64,000 bases of DNA, from assembly GCF_001715195.1 (NCBI RefSeq), contig NZ_MDWE01000012.1, positions 103,392 through 167,391 on the forward strand, in the 5' to 3' direction. Source of the DNA: Rhodohalobacter halophilus. GTDB taxonomy: Bacteria > Bacteroidota > Rhodothermia > Balneolales > Balneolaceae. Position numbers and translations under genes: made by a program. This document shows, one piece after another, positions 38,924 to 48,187 of this stretch (the first letter of the stretch is position 1; each line of letters opens with the position of its first letter). The notes below the pieces were generated by a model that saw nothing but the letters and a program-made list of their open reading frames with translations, ran no database searches and was not told where the DNA came from.

Positions 38924-38932
38924 TATAATTTG
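38924..38932 (+). promoter_or_regulatory. candidate -10 element of grpE-dnaJ
   Basis: TATAATTTG lies 35 bases before the grpE ATG and combines a TATAAT core with the TTTG ending common in this group. No CIRCE-type inverted repeat is seen nearby. Confidence 0.35.
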
Positions 38933-38966
38933 ATTCAAAGGATCGAAATCTAACGAATAGAATTCA

Positions 38967-39554
38967 ATGAGTAGCAAAGAAGATAAAATGGACACTGCTG
39001 AGCATCAGCAGACAGTTGATAAAGAAATGGAAGCTGAAAAAACAGCTGCAGACTCTTCAGAGAATGAAAACAGTTTGGATGAACTGATTGAAGAGCAGCA
39101 GAAAAGAATTAACGAGCTGGAAGAGGAGCTTCAGCAGACGAAAGATCATCATCTGCGAAAGATGGCAGAGATGGAGAATTTTAAAAAGCGCCTGCAGCGG
39201 GAACGAGACCTGGTGTTTCAAAAGTCCAAAGAGACGGCTGTTGATGCATTTCTGCCTGTATATGACGATTTACAGAGAACACTGGAAGCTCTTCAGCAAT
39301 CAAAGGTTGATCCATCCTTTATCGATGGAGTTAAACTTGTATCCGATAAGTTTCAGGACGTGTTAAACCGTTACGATGTAGAGCGAATTGATGAAACAGG
39401 TGTCCCTTTTGATGTTGATCTGCACGATGCAATGATGCGCAAACAGGCGGATGATGACTCCATAGAAAGTGGAACGGTTCTTCAGGTGCTTGAAAGCGGA
39501 TATAAAATGGGTGATAAAACACTCCGGCACGCAAAAGTAATTGTAAGCGAGTAA
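38967..39554 (+). CDS. grpE: nucleotide exchange factor GrpE
   Basis: Releases ADP from DnaK in the Hsp70 folding cycle. 195 residues: an acidic disordered head (about 1-45), a long coiled coil (about 45-110, EEQQKRINELEEELQQTK...) and the beta-wing end (HDAMMRKQADDDSIESGTVLQVLESGYKMGDKTLRHAKVIV). Directly upstream of dnaJ (9 bases). Neither hrcA nor dnaK is in the window. Confidence 0.96.
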   Translation: MSSKEDKMDTAEHQQTVDKEMEAEKTAADSSENENSLDELIEEQQKRINELEEELQQTKDHHLRKMAEMENFKKRLQRERDLVFQKSKETAVDAFLPVYDDLQRTLEALQQSKVDPSFIDGVKLVSDKFQDVLNRYDVERIDETGVPFDVDLHDAMMRKQADDDSIESGTVLQVLESGYKMGDKTLRHAKVIVSE

Positions 39555-39563
39555 TCACAATTC

Positions 39564-40721
39564 ATGTCAAAACGAGATTATTACGAAGTACTTGGTGTAG
39601 ATAAGAATGCGGGTGAAGCGGAGCTGAAAAAAGCCTACCGTAAATTGGCGATGAAGTATCACCCTGATCGGAATAAAGGGGATGACAAAGCGGAGATAAA
39701 ATTTAAAGAAGCATCCGAAGCGTATGAGGTGCTTCGGGATCCGCAAAAACGTCAGCGCTACGACCAATTTGGTCATTCCGGAATGAACGGTGGTGGATTT
39801 GGCGGAGCATCTGACTTTACCAACGCTGATTTTGAAGATATCTTCAGCCGGTTCAGCGATATTTTTGGTGGGGATATATTTGGAGGCGGCGGACGCCGAC
39901 AGAGCAGAAGCAGAAGAGGAACCGGCAGGCCCGGCAGCGATATGAAACTTCGGGTGGAATTGACACTCGAGGAAATTGCCGAAGGTGTTGAGAAAACCCT
40001 GAAAGTAAAAAAACAGGTGAAGTGCGACTCTTGTAACGGTACCGGCGCAGAAACAGAATCCGATTTTGAGACATGCAGTACCTGTAATGGTGTTGGCGAA
40101 GTACGCCAGGTATCTCGAACCATGTTTGGACAGTTTGTAAATGTTCAGCCATGCCCGTCATGCAGCGGGGAAGGGCAGATTATTAAGAATAAGTGTTCTG
40201 ATTGCGGTGGTGAAGGCCGTAAGCGAAGTGAAGAGAACATTAAAGTGAATATCCCATCCGGTGTTTCGAAAGGAAATTACATCACGTTGAGACGACAGGG
40301 GAATGCAGGAGTTCGTGGCGGAGAACCCGGTGATCTCATCGTTCTGATTGAGGAAAAGGAGCACGAAAACTTTGAACGAGACGGGAATGATATCTATTAC
40401 GATCTGCATCTGAGTATTCCGGATGCGATCCTGGGTACCGAAGTTCAAGTGCCAACATTGAAAGGGAAAGCGAAAGTGAAAGTGGAACCCGGAACTCAGC
40501 CCGGAAAACTACTCAGAATGCGCGAGCGTGGTATTAAAGGTCTGAATAACAGCGGAACCGGTGATCAATTCATCAAAGTGCATGTTTATGTACCAAAAGA
40601 TCTTACGGATGAAGAACGGAAGCACGTGGAAGCTCTGCGCGGTGAACAGCATTTTGACCCTTCTGATGCTGAAGAGCGCGAAAAAGGCTTCTTTTCAAAA
40701 ATTAAGGATGTCTTCAGTTGA
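39564..40721 (+). CDS. dnaJ: chaperone DnaJ
   Basis: Hsp40 co-chaperone that delivers clients to DnaK and stimulates its ATPase. 385 residues: J domain with the HPD motif ([10 protein letters not shown], about 30-35), Gly/Phe-rich region (about 75-120), four zinc repeats ([32 protein letters not shown]), then the substrate-binding C-terminal domains. A complete type I DnaJ. Second gene of the grpE operon; strong terminator after it. Confidence 0.97.
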   Translation: MSKRDYYEVLGVDKNAGEAELKKAYRKLAMKYHPDRNKGDDKAEIKFKEASEAYEVLRDPQKRQRYDQFGHSGMNGGGFGGASDFTNADFEDIFSRFSDIFGGDIFGGGGRRQSRSRRGTGRPGSDMKLRVELTLEEIAEGVEKTLKVKKQVKCDSCNGTGAETESDFETCSTCNGVGEVRQVSRTMFGQFVNVQPCPSCSGEGQIIKNKCSDCGGEGRKRSEENIKVNIPSGVSKGNYITLRRQGNAGVRGGEPGDLIVLIEEKEHENFERDGNDIYYDLHLSIPDAILGTEVQVPTLKGKAKVKVEPGTQPGKLLRMRERGIKGLNNSGTGDQFIKVHVYVPKDLTDEERKHVEALRGEQHFDPSDAEEREKGFFSKIKDVFS

Positions 40722-40758
40722 CGTTCAGGTTGCTGACATTTAGTTAAAAACATTCCGG

Positions 40759-40790
40759 AAGGGTGACAGGTTCTGTCACCCTTTTCTTTT
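40759..40790 (+). terminator. intrinsic terminator after dnaJ
   Basis: Perfect 11-bp stem AAGGGTGACAG/CTGTCACCCTT (40759-40769 with 40773-40783, loop GTT) with a T-rich tail. It also rules out reading rmuC from any start upstream of about 40790. Confidence 0.9.
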
Positions 40791-40825
40791 ATCTTCAGGT
40801 AAATCGATTATTAAAACAAAGGTTT

Positions 40826-42130
40826 ATGGGACTTACTGAACTGATTATTGCATTTGTTTTTGGAGCTATTGGATTTGTACTTGCCTGGTTTATAGCCCGG
40901 CCAAAACTGTCGCAACTCGAAGAGCGAAACAGAAATCTGGAACAGGCTCGAGATGAAGCATTGTCAAAGCTCGAAACCGAGACCAAACGTGCAAATGGGG
41001 CAGAGAATGATCTTGCAACCGTAAAAGCGAATTTCCAGAATCTGCAGGTGAGGCTGAAAGAGCAGAAGGAGGATTTTGAAAAACTGGAGGAGAAATTCAG
41101 AAATGAGTTTAAGAATCTGGCCAATGAAATTCTGGAAGAGAAAACGAAAAAATTTACGCAGCAGAACAGAGAGAACCTGGATACACTCCTGAAACCGCTT
41201 GGGGAGAAGATCACCGAATTTCAGAAGCGCGTAGAAGAAACACATAAAGAGGATCTTAAAGGCCGTGCCTCACTCGATCAGCATCTTAAGATGCTTCATA
41301 GCTTAAACCAGGAGATGACGGATGAAGCAAGGAACCTCACGAAAGCATTAAAGGGGGATAACAAAAAGCAGGGCAACTGGGGAGAAGTTGTGCTTCAGCG
41401 AATTCTGGAGAAATCGGGATTGACGAAAGATCGGGAGTACGAGATACAGTCCAGTACAACCACGGAAGACGGCCGGCGCCTTCAACCCGACGTTGTCGTT
41501 CATCTGCCGGATGATAAAAAGCTGATAATCGACTCAAAAGTGACCCTGACGGCTTACGAAAAATTTACCTCTGCAGAGAGTGATGAAGAGCAGCAGGATG
41601 CACTAAAACAGCATATTAACTCGCTGAAAGCCCACGTGAAAGGATTGAGCGGAAAAAATTATCAGCAAATTCATGGTTTTAACAGCCCCGATTTTGTGCT
41701 AATGTTCATTCCAATTGAGCCTGCATTTGGATTGGCAATGCAGCACGCTCCGGATCTCTATAATGAAGCGTTCGATCGAAATATTATTATAGTAAGTCCA
41801 ACCACTTTATTGGCAACACTTGCCACTATCGATAATGTGTGGAAGCAGGAATATCAAAACCAAAACGCGAGAGATATTGCAAAACGGGGCGGGCTGCTGT
41901 ACGATAAATTTGTTGGGTTTATTGAGGATATGAAAGATATTGGGACCAGAATTCGTCAAACTCAAGACAGTTACGACAACGCGATGGGTAAGCTCAGTGA
42001 TGGAAGGGGGAATCTTGTCCGTCAGGCTGAAATGCTGAGAGAATTGGGGGCAAATTCATCTAAAAAACTTCCGTCGGAGTATCAACAGGATGATACGGTT
42101 CTGCCTGAACCGGAGAACGGGGAGGGTTAA
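40826..42130 (+). CDS. rmuC: DNA recombination protein RmuC
   Basis: Limits recombination at inverted repeats; a probable nuclease-fold protein. 434 residues from ATG 40826 (MGLTELIIAFVFGAIGFVLAW): one N-terminal membrane span, a long coiled coil (about 30-150) and the RmuC nuclease-like domain (about 170-390, GNWGEVVLQRILEKSGL, QPDVVVHLPDDKKLIIDSKVTL). The frame is open back to 40763, but that part overlaps the dnaJ terminator and is unlikely to be translated. The stop overlaps the next, convergent gene by 4 bases. Confidence 0.93.
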   Translation: MGLTELIIAFVFGAIGFVLAWFIARPKLSQLEERNRNLEQARDEALSKLETETKRANGAENDLATVKANFQNLQVRLKEQKEDFEKLEEKFRNEFKNLANEILEEKTKKFTQQNRENLDTLLKPLGEKITEFQKRVEETHKEDLKGRASLDQHLKMLHSLNQEMTDEARNLTKALKGDNKKQGNWGEVVLQRILEKSGLTKDREYEIQSSTTTEDGRRLQPDVVVHLPDDKKLIIDSKVTLTAYEKFTSAESDEEQQDALKQHINSLKAHVKGLSGKNYQQIHGFNSPDFVLMFIPIEPAFGLAMQHAPDLYNEAFDRNIIIVSPTTLLATLATIDNVWKQEYQNQNARDIAKRGGLLYDKFVGFIEDMKDIGTRIRQTQDSYDNAMGKLSDGRGNLVRQAEMLRELGANSSKKLPSEYQQDDTVLPEPENGEG

Positions 42131-43017
42131 TCCCGATTCAGGGGGCCAACGATCGCAGCTAAATCGTGACCATTATGATTTGATACTGCGCTGTACCAAT
42201 TATTATCCCACAGCCAGGAGACCACATGTGTACCGTTGATATCATTGACGAAATAATCAGTTTGAGTGGTACAGGATTTTGCGGCATTCTCATCACGGAT
42301 CATGTTACCTGATTGGTTCAAGCGTTTCAGATCTACTGCAAATATGTAGATATGTTCATCGATACTGTCCTGAATGTATTGCAGAAGGGGCAACTCCATG
42401 CCATCGTGGAAATCAGCCAGTACGATTCCTGCAAATCTGGCTCCCTCCAGGTCGGGAATTTTTAGGTTAAACCCATAGTGTTGTGCAAGGTAAGATTCTG
42501 CCTCAGCTGGAGATTCCGTAGCAAAATCGGGATCAATCAGGCCTCCGTCAAAATTTGTAAAGTGCTGCGCTGTGATGTTTTCCATCACAAAAATATTAGT
42601 GTTCACCGATCCGGTTGATCGTTCAAGCAGTTGAACAACCATTAGCGTAAGCAGCAAGATGATTGACGCTGCAGCAATATATCTTAATCCGGAATAGAGA
42701 ACTGAACTCCATGTGGACTGAAGCTTTAAGGGAGTGCCAATTTGATTGAGTGGAGTACCGGGCTTTCGAAGTTTTTCGGATTCAATTTCCTCATGCAGTT
42801 GTTGCATGATTCGATCTTTCAGGTAATCAGGTGCAGGTTTTTTGGGCAGATGTTGCGAAAGCAGCCGTTTAACCTGAAGCATTGCGTAAAACTCTCGTTC
42901 AACATCCGGGTCGTGTTTGATGTATTCATAAAATGCAGCTCTTTCCTGTTCCGTAACCTCATTATCAATTACGGCCGGCAGAAGTAATAGTGCCTGTTGT
43001 TTGTTCAACCTGTTCAT
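42127..43017 (-). CDS. membrane protein with anti-sigma-factor-like N-terminus
   Basis: 296 residues from ATG 43017; the frame extends to a TTG at 43092, but the family-like part begins at MNRLNKQQALLLLPAVID. The N-terminal helical region (about 1-85, NEVTEQERAAFYEYIKHDPDVEREF) reads like the sigma-binding domain of ECF anti-sigma factors without a zinc motif. One membrane span follows (about 112-130), then about 160 residues outside the membrane of unknown fold (GFNLKIPDLEGARFAGIVLADF). No sigma gene is adjacent; the upstream neighbour on the same strand is a pseudouridine synthase. Function inferred, moderate certainty. Confidence 0.55.
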   Translation of the reverse strand: MNRLNKQQALLLLPAVIDNEVTEQERAAFYEYIKHDPDVEREFYAMLQVKRLLSQHLPKKPAPDYLKDRIMQQLHEEIESEKLRKPGTPLNQIGTPLKLQSTWSSVLYSGLRYIAAASIILLLTLMVVQLLERSTGSVNTNIFVMENITAQHFTNFDGGLIDPDFATESPAEAESYLAQHYGFNLKIPDLEGARFAGIVLADFHDGMELPLLQYIQDSIDEHIYIFAVDLKRLNQSGNMIRDENAAKSCTTQTDYFVNDINGTHVVSWLWDNNWYSAVSNHNGHDLAAIVGPLNRD

Positions 43018-43159
43018 AACTGCATTACAGAATTTGCGAGAGGTGGAGTGGATTTTTTCCAATGCAATAACAGAACATCGACTCAGATTCAATCATTCAA
43101 AACAGAATGAAGGTATTTTATCATCTTTAAACTGTGGTAAAACATCGGTTACGAACAAG

Positions 43160-43855
43160 TTAGGAGTGTTTGGAAAAGTTAAATGGGCTCCAGGGAAAAT
43201 TTTCAGGTGGTTTTGCACTGAAAATCTGCTCCTTTTTGAGCGTGGGATGATTTAACTGAAAGCTGAAAGCGTGAAGAGCAATGTTTCCTTTTTTTGTCTT
43301 TCCATATTTTTGATCGCCCCAAATTGGATACCCCTCGGCAGCAAGCTGAACCCGAATTTGGTGGGCGCGCCCCGTTATTAATGTAACCTGCAACAGAGAG
43401 AGCCCTTTTTGTTCGTCTAGTTTCTCAAACATCAATTTTGCCTCTTTTGCATCACGACTGTTTGGTTTAGCCGTTTCTACCCTATTTGAAGCTGAGTTCT
43501 TCTTTAGAAAATGTGTGAGAAATGCATTAGGCGGAGCAGAACCTTCCACAACAACCAGGTATCTTTTTTTAACACTTCTTTTTCGAATTTGCTCACTGAT
43601 TCTGGAAGCGGCCTTGGAAGTTTTTGCCAGCACCATAACACCGCTTACCGGACGGTCGAGACGGTGTAAAAGCCCGAGAAAGGCATCCCCGGGCTTGTTG
43701 TACTCTTTCTTTAGATATTTTTTGCAGAGTGTGAGAATATCCGGCTTGCCGGTGTGATCTTCTTGCGAGAGAACACCGCTTGGCTTGTTTACTACTAGTA
43801 AATGATTGTCCTCAAATATGATTTCAATATCAGGATTTGTCTGGATTGTTTTCAT
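43160..43855 (-). CDS. RluA-family pseudouridine synthase
   Basis: Converts uridine to pseudouridine in rRNA or tRNA. 231 residues from ATG 43855 (MKTIQTNPDIEIIFEDNHLLVVNKPSG), where family similarity begins; an ATG at 43879 is also possible. The active-site motif HRLDRPVSG carries the catalytic Asp, and the late motif GRAHQIRVQLAAEGYPIWGDQKYG is intact. No S4 domain. The target base cannot be told. Divergent from uvrC. Confidence 0.92.
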   Translation of the reverse strand: MKTIQTNPDIEIIFEDNHLLVVNKPSGVLSQEDHTGKPDILTLCKKYLKKEYNKPGDAFLGLLHRLDRPVSGVMVLAKTSKAASRISEQIRKRSVKKRYLVVVEGSAPPNAFLTHFLKKNSASNRVETAKPNSRDAKEAKLMFEKLDEQKGLSLLQVTLITGRAHQIRVQLAAEGYPIWGDQKYGKTKKGNIALHAFSFQLNHPTLKKEQIFSAKPPENFPWSPFNFSKHS

Positions 43856-43944
43856 AGGGTAAACATCGGCATTTTTCATGGCAAATTTAAACGTTTCAAT
43901 CGGCTTGATCGTTTTTGTATTTTGGGTGTGAAGAGTATACATAC

Positions 43945-45777
43945 ATGTCCATATCCTTAGAAGAAAAAATTGCACATCTGCCGCTCAGTCCCGGTGTCTA
44001 TCAATTCAAAGATAGCCGGGGGAATCACCTCTATGTAGGCAAGGCTAAGAAACTTCGTAACCGGGTTCGATCCTATTTCCAAGACTCGAGATATCATGAT
44101 GGAAGAATCCGAGTGATGGTATCGAAAATTGATGATGTGGAGGTGATCGTTACCGATTCTGAGGCGGAAGCCCTGATACTTGAAAACAATCTGATCAAGA
44201 AACACCAGCCCCGCTACAACATCATGTACAGGGATGACAAGTCGTATCCCTATATCTGCATTACAATAGGACGCAAACCCCGTGTTTACCCTACACGTAC
44301 GGTGATACGGGATGGAAGTAAATATTTTGGACCTTACGACCATGTTGGCCACATGCGGCGGATGCTGGAGACGATCCGAAAAGCGTTTGACTTATGTACT
44401 TGTGCTGTCTCTCCGAAATTGGTAAACAAATCACGCGGAGCTCCAAAATGGCACTCCTGTTTTGATGATTACCTGCAAAACTGCTCGGGTGATTGGGATG
44501 ATGATGTTTATCAGACCACAATTGAGAAAGTGGAAAGGTTGCTATCCGGTAAAATTGGCGAACTGATTAAAGATGTGAAAGAGGAGATGGAGATCGCTTC
44601 GCAGGCGCTGGAATTTGAGCGAGCCGCAAAGTTGCGCGACAGTATGCAGTCGCTGGAAAAGTACAATCAGAAAATGAAGATTGTGGCCAATCAAAAAGTA
44701 CACAGAGATGTGTTTGCCATAGAAGTAGATGAAGAGGTAGGTGAAGCGTGCGGCGTTCTGTTTAAAATTCGGGAAGGTAAACTGATCGGGAAATTTCATC
44801 GGTTTTTGAAGAATATTGAGGATAAACCCCGAAGTGTGATGATGCAATCATTTGTGGAGGATTACTATACGGGGCAAATTGTAGGCACAATGCCGGATGA
44901 GGTTTACATCAGCGACCCGATGGAGGATGATGATCCGCTGCTGGAATATCTTTGGGAACAGCGTGGAAAGAAGGTGCCGATTCATGTGCCGCAAATTGGG
45001 GAGAAGAAGCATTTGATTGATATGGCGATTACCAATGCCAAACTCAATTTAAGTGAACGAAAACTGGAGAAGCAGAAAGCAGAACGCGACAGAATTCCGC
45101 AGGCGGTAAAGGATCTGAAAGAGTATCTCGGGCTGCAGCGACTGCCGCGTCGTATTGAGTGTTTTGACAATTCAAACATCCAGGGAAGTGATCCGGTTGC
45201 TTCAATGGTCAGTTTTGTTGATGCCCAGCCCAGAAAAAGTGAATATAAGCGGTTTAAAATCAAAACTGTAGAAGGTCCCGACGATTTCGCTTCAATGAAA
45301 GAGATAGTTAAACGGCGGTATTCAAGAATGAAAAAGGAGAAACTTCAGCCGCCCGATTTGATTTTAATTGATGGCGGAAAAGGACAGCTGAATGCGGCAT
45401 TGGAAGCGCTGGATGAGATTGGCTATCGGGATCATGTAGAAGTTGCGGGATTGGCAAAGCGGTTGGAGGAGGTTTTTCTGCCACATAAAGCGGATCCGAT
45501 TATGATCCCCAAAACGTCATCGGCGTTAAAGCTTTTACAGCGGGCACGGGACGAAGCTCATCGATTTGCGATTACCTATCACCGGCAGAAACGTTCAGAA
45601 CGAACTCTTAAAACCGGCTTGACAGATATAGAGGGAATAGGAGAGAAGACTGCTCAAAAACTTCTCAAAGAGTTTGGCTCGGTTGATCAGATTAAGAAAT
45701 TGGAATTGAATGAGCTTCAGAATTATTTAGGTACAAAAACCGGCAAAAAGGTATTTCAAGCACTTCAGAAAAAGTAG
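43945..45777 (+). CDS. uvrC: UvrABC excinuclease subunit C
   Basis: Makes both incisions in nucleotide excision repair. 610 residues from ATG 43945 (MSISLEEKIAHLPLSPGVYQFKD); the open frame upstream to 43915 is not family-like. Domains: GIY-YIG nuclease (about 10-95, GVYQF...LYVGKAKKLRNRV), cysteine region (about 150-185), UVR helix pair (about 205-240), RNase-H-like endonuclease (about 380-540, ECFDNSNIQGSDPVASMV) and helix-hairpin-helix pair (about 550-610). Single gene, with no terminator recognised. Confidence 0.96.
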   Translation: MSISLEEKIAHLPLSPGVYQFKDSRGNHLYVGKAKKLRNRVRSYFQDSRYHDGRIRVMVSKIDDVEVIVTDSEAEALILENNLIKKHQPRYNIMYRDDKSYPYICITIGRKPRVYPTRTVIRDGSKYFGPYDHVGHMRRMLETIRKAFDLCTCAVSPKLVNKSRGAPKWHSCFDDYLQNCSGDWDDDVYQTTIEKVERLLSGKIGELIKDVKEEMEIASQALEFERAAKLRDSMQSLEKYNQKMKIVANQKVHRDVFAIEVDEEVGEACGVLFKIREGKLIGKFHRFLKNIEDKPRSVMMQSFVEDYYTGQIVGTMPDEVYISDPMEDDDPLLEYLWEQRGKKVPIHVPQIGEKKHLIDMAITNAKLNLSERKLEKQKAERDRIPQAVKDLKEYLGLQRLPRRIECFDNSNIQGSDPVASMVSFVDAQPRKSEYKRFKIKTVEGPDDFASMKEIVKRRYSRMKKEKLQPPDLILIDGGKGQLNAALEALDEIGYRDHVEVAGLAKRLEEVFLPHKADPIMIPKTSSALKLLQRARDEAHRFAITYHRQKRSERTLKTGLTDIEGIGEKTAQKLLKEFGSVDQIKKLELNELQNYLGTKTGKKVFQALQKK

Positions 45778-45919
45778 TGTTCACATGAAGATGCGATTGT
45801 TTTGAAAGTGTGTATGTGTCAAATTATGTTTACAGCGTGCCTAAAGACGTATTGACAGAATTTACGTACGCATTGAAACATTGGCACAGTCTGTGCAGTA
45901 GATATAGAAAGCACACTTG

Positions 45920-46621
45920 ATGAATGGAAAATCAGAAAAAACTGTTTTTGAAAGTGTGAAGCAACACTCTAAATTACGCACTGATATGAGACTCAACAAT
46001 TCAGACCACATACCGCGCCGATACGAGCAGATGGAAGACAAGGAGTTGGTTCATCTGTTTCGCAAGAAAGATGATCAACTGGCCTTTCAGGAGCTTATGA
46101 ATCGTCACCAGGCGAAAATCTATTCGTACATATACAGTATGATTCAGAATAGAGAAACGGCCAATGATATCTTCCAGGAAACTTTTACAAAGGTGATTAC
46201 CAAGATGGATGACACCTACAATGAACAGGGTAAGTGGATCGCCTGGGTGATGAGAATTGCGCACAATGCAACAATTGATCATATCAGAAAACAAAAACGG
46301 TTTGTCGACGTTAGCAGTTCGTACGACAAAGAGTCGAAGACCGATTTTTATGACAGATTGCCGGATGAGGATACTCCCGGACAGCATGATCAGATGGAGC
46401 TGGATGAGTCAACCTCACGGCTGCTGAAGCATATAGGAAATCTGCCTGAAGAACAGCGTACAGTTGTCATGTTGCGACACTACTATGAAATGCCGTTCAA
46501 AGAAATTGCAGAGTTGACTGGTGTATCAATAAATACTGCACTGGGCAGAATGAGATATGCTTTGATTAATCTTCGTAAAATGTTTGATGAGGAACATGAG
46601 AAGGAATCAAATAACGTATGA
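45920..46621 (+). CDS. ECF-type RNA polymerase sigma factor
   Basis: Alternative sigma factor, 233 residues from ATG 45920; a later ATG at 45986 is possible, because the first 35 residues are not conserved in the family. Region 2 is clear (AFQELMNRHQAKIYSYIYSMIQNRETANDIFQETFTKVI, then WVMRIAHNATIDHIRKQKR) and region 4 ends with LPEEQRTVVMLRHYYEMPFKEIAELTGVSINTALGRMRYAL. It overlaps the next gene by ATGA, a putative membrane anti-sigma factor, so this is a regulated sigma/anti-sigma pair. The regulon is unknown. Confidence 0.92.
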   Translation: MNGKSEKTVFESVKQHSKLRTDMRLNNSDHIPRRYEQMEDKELVHLFRKKDDQLAFQELMNRHQAKIYSYIYSMIQNRETANDIFQETFTKVITKMDDTYNEQGKWIAWVMRIAHNATIDHIRKQKRFVDVSSSYDKESKTDFYDRLPDEDTPGQHDQMELDESTSRLLKHIGNLPEEQRTVVMLRHYYEMPFKEIAELTGVSINTALGRMRYALINLRKMFDEEHEKESNNV

Positions 46622-47199
46622 GTATAAAGAAAACAGACAGTATATCTTATCTGTATAACGAGATGGATCCGTCGGAGCAGGTTGAGTTTGAACGCCTGCT
46701 TGAAAAGAACGAAAATCTGCTAATCGAAGTTGAGTCTCTTCGGAATGTTAGCAGCAAGCTAGAGAAGCTTCCGGAACTTTCTGCCCCCCAGGGAGTAATC
46801 CAATCTGTATGTGAGGAAGCTTCACATAAAACTGCATCCTCGAAACGGATGGTAAAAAAACCTATCTATTTTGCAACTGCAGCTCTACTTACAATCGGTT
46901 TTATGGCCGGTGCGTTGATTTATGAATCGAACGAGAGTACAGGTAATGTCGGAGCGGCTGTTATTGGCAGTTCCGGTAGCACAGAGTCAGTTCAGAATCA
47001 AGTTCACACCCCTCAAAACAGCAGTAGAGAGATAACCCCATGGGTAGACCGAAATGACGTGTTACATTTTTCCGGCTTAGATAATGAGCGTTCGGATTCC
47101 CTTCTTCAAAATAGTTACCAGCGTCTAACGAGGGTTAACAACCCATCACAAAACAGCATTTATCAGCGTAACTTACAACTCACCGGCAGTCGTCAATAG
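46618..47199 (+). CDS. putative membrane anti-sigma factor
   Basis: 193 residues, no close family recognised. A short cytoplasmic helical part (about 1-75, YNEMDPSEQVEFERLLEKNENLLIEVESL) is typical of anti-sigma N-termini; one membrane span (about 80-100) and a low-complexity Ser/Asn-rich outer tail follow. Translational coupling to the ECF sigma gene (4-base overlap) is the main support. Confidence 0.7.
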   Translation: MSIKKTDSISYLYNEMDPSEQVEFERLLEKNENLLIEVESLRNVSSKLEKLPELSAPQGVIQSVCEEASHKTASSKRMVKKPIYFATAALLTIGFMAGALIYESNESTGNVGAAVIGSSGSTESVQNQVHTPQNSSREITPWVDRNDVLHFSGLDNERSDSLLQNSYQRLTRVNNPSQNSIYQRNLQLTGSRQ

Positions 47200-47274
47200 C
47201 TCTGAAAGAAGCATGTTTTTTGTGTTTATTGATATCTGTAAAGATAATTTAATTAAAGACTTGTAAGCTCATTG

Positions 47275-47312
47275 AACGAAGTTATCCACGATTTTATGTG
47301 TATAACTTCGTT
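47275..47312. promoter_or_regulatory. 15-bp inverted repeat containing two opposed DnaA-box-like sequences
   Basis: Arms AACGAAGTTATCCAC (47275-47289) and GTGTATAACTTCGTT (47298-47312) are complementary at 14 of 15 positions, around an 8-base AT-rich spacer. Within them, TTATCCACG (plus, 47282-47290) is one base off, and TTATACACA (minus, 47297-47305) exactly fits, the DnaA-box consensus TTATNCACA. It lies 66 bases before parA. It has no T run, so it is not a terminator. It could be part of an origin region or a DnaA-controlled promoter. Confidence 0.5.
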
Positions 47313-47321
47313 TGGTTAGGT

Positions 47322-47334
47322 ACCCTCTGAGGGT
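47322..47334. promoter_or_regulatory. short palindrome before parA
   Basis: ACCCTC-T-GAGGGT, perfect 6-bp arms, 44 bases upstream of the parA ATG. A possible operator for ParA autoregulation, or a leader hairpin. Confidence 0.3.
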
Positions 47335-47377
47335 TATATTCATTTACAAAATTCATCCTAAGTTACCTTGAATACGA

Positions 47378-48175
47378 ATGGGTAAAATTATCTCTATTGC
47401 TAATCAGAAAGGTGGTGTTGGTAAAACCACAACGGCTGTAAACTTGGCTGCAAGTCTTGCCGCCATCGAGCACCCAACCCTGATTATTGACATTGATCCA
47501 CAAAGTAACTCTACCAGCGGGTTGGGAATAGAATCGAAAACAGTATCCAACTCTGTGTATGAAGTAATGGTTGGTGGTGTGGATGTGAACGATTCCATAC
47601 GAGAAACAGAGTTACCCTATCTGGACTTAATTCCCTCTCACATCAATCTTGTCGGTGCAGAAATTGAAATGGTTGACCGAAATGAGCGGGAACGGATACT
47701 ATCCAAAGCTATCGAAGGGGTGGCCGATAAGTATGATTTTGTAATTATTGATTGTCCTCCGTCTCTTGGGCTGTTGACGATAAATGCACTAACGGCATCT
47801 GATTCGGTATTGATACCGGTTCAGTGTGAATATTTTGCACTGGAAGGACTTGGCCAGCTTTTAAATACCATCAAAATTGTAAGGCAGCACCTGAATCCTG
47901 AGCTCGAAATTGAGGGTGTTCTGCTGACGATGTATGACAATCGGACACGTCTATCAAATCAGGTTGCAGATGAGGTGAAGCGCTATTTTGATGATCGGGT
48001 TTTTTCTTCGGTCATTTCCAGAAATGTACGACTGGCAGAGGCACCAAGTTTTGGCAAGCCGGCCATTCTCTATGATGCAACAAGTGTAGGTGCTAAGAAC
48101 TACCTTGCTCTTGGCCGTGAAATCATTCAGAGAAATAAAAAAATGTTTAAGAACAGTCCCGTTCTTTCAAAGTAA
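47378..48175 (+). CDS. parA: chromosome-partitioning ATPase ParA/Soj
   Basis: Deviant Walker ATPase that moves the ParB-parS complex during chromosome segregation. 265 residues. The signature Lys11 and P-loop Lys16 sit in [17 protein letters not shown]; switch segments [13 protein letters not shown] and [14 protein letters not shown] are intact. The short N-terminus, without a DNA-binding extension, marks the chromosomal Soj type rather than plasmid type Ia. It is 12 bases upstream of parB. Confidence 0.96.
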   Translation: MGKIISIANQKGGVGKTTTAVNLAASLAAIEHPTLIIDIDPQSNSTSGLGIESKTVSNSVYEVMVGGVDVNDSIRETELPYLDLIPSHINLVGAEIEMVDRNERERILSKAIEGVADKYDFVIIDCPPSLGLLTINALTASDSVLIPVQCEYFALEGLGQLLNTIKIVRQHLNPELEIEGVLLTMYDNRTRLSNQVADEVKRYFDDRVFSSVISRNVRLAEAPSFGKPAILYDATSVGAKNYLALGREIIQRNKKMFKNSPVLSK

Positions 48176-48187
48176 AAGGGAGGCAGT

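Noticed and set aside
40763..40825. Longer N-terminus for RmuC
   Set aside because: It would be translated through the dnaJ terminator; the conserved membrane segment starts at ATG 40826.
41631..41640. CACGTGAAAG, reminiscent of half a parS site
   Set aside because: Only about 9 of 16 positions match the parS palindrome and it lies inside rmuC.
47275..47312. Possible loxP relative (8-base spacer, ATAACTTCGT in an arm)
   Set aside because: The arm halves are in the opposite order to loxP and no tyrosine recombinase gene is in the window; treated as a DnaA-box repeat instead.
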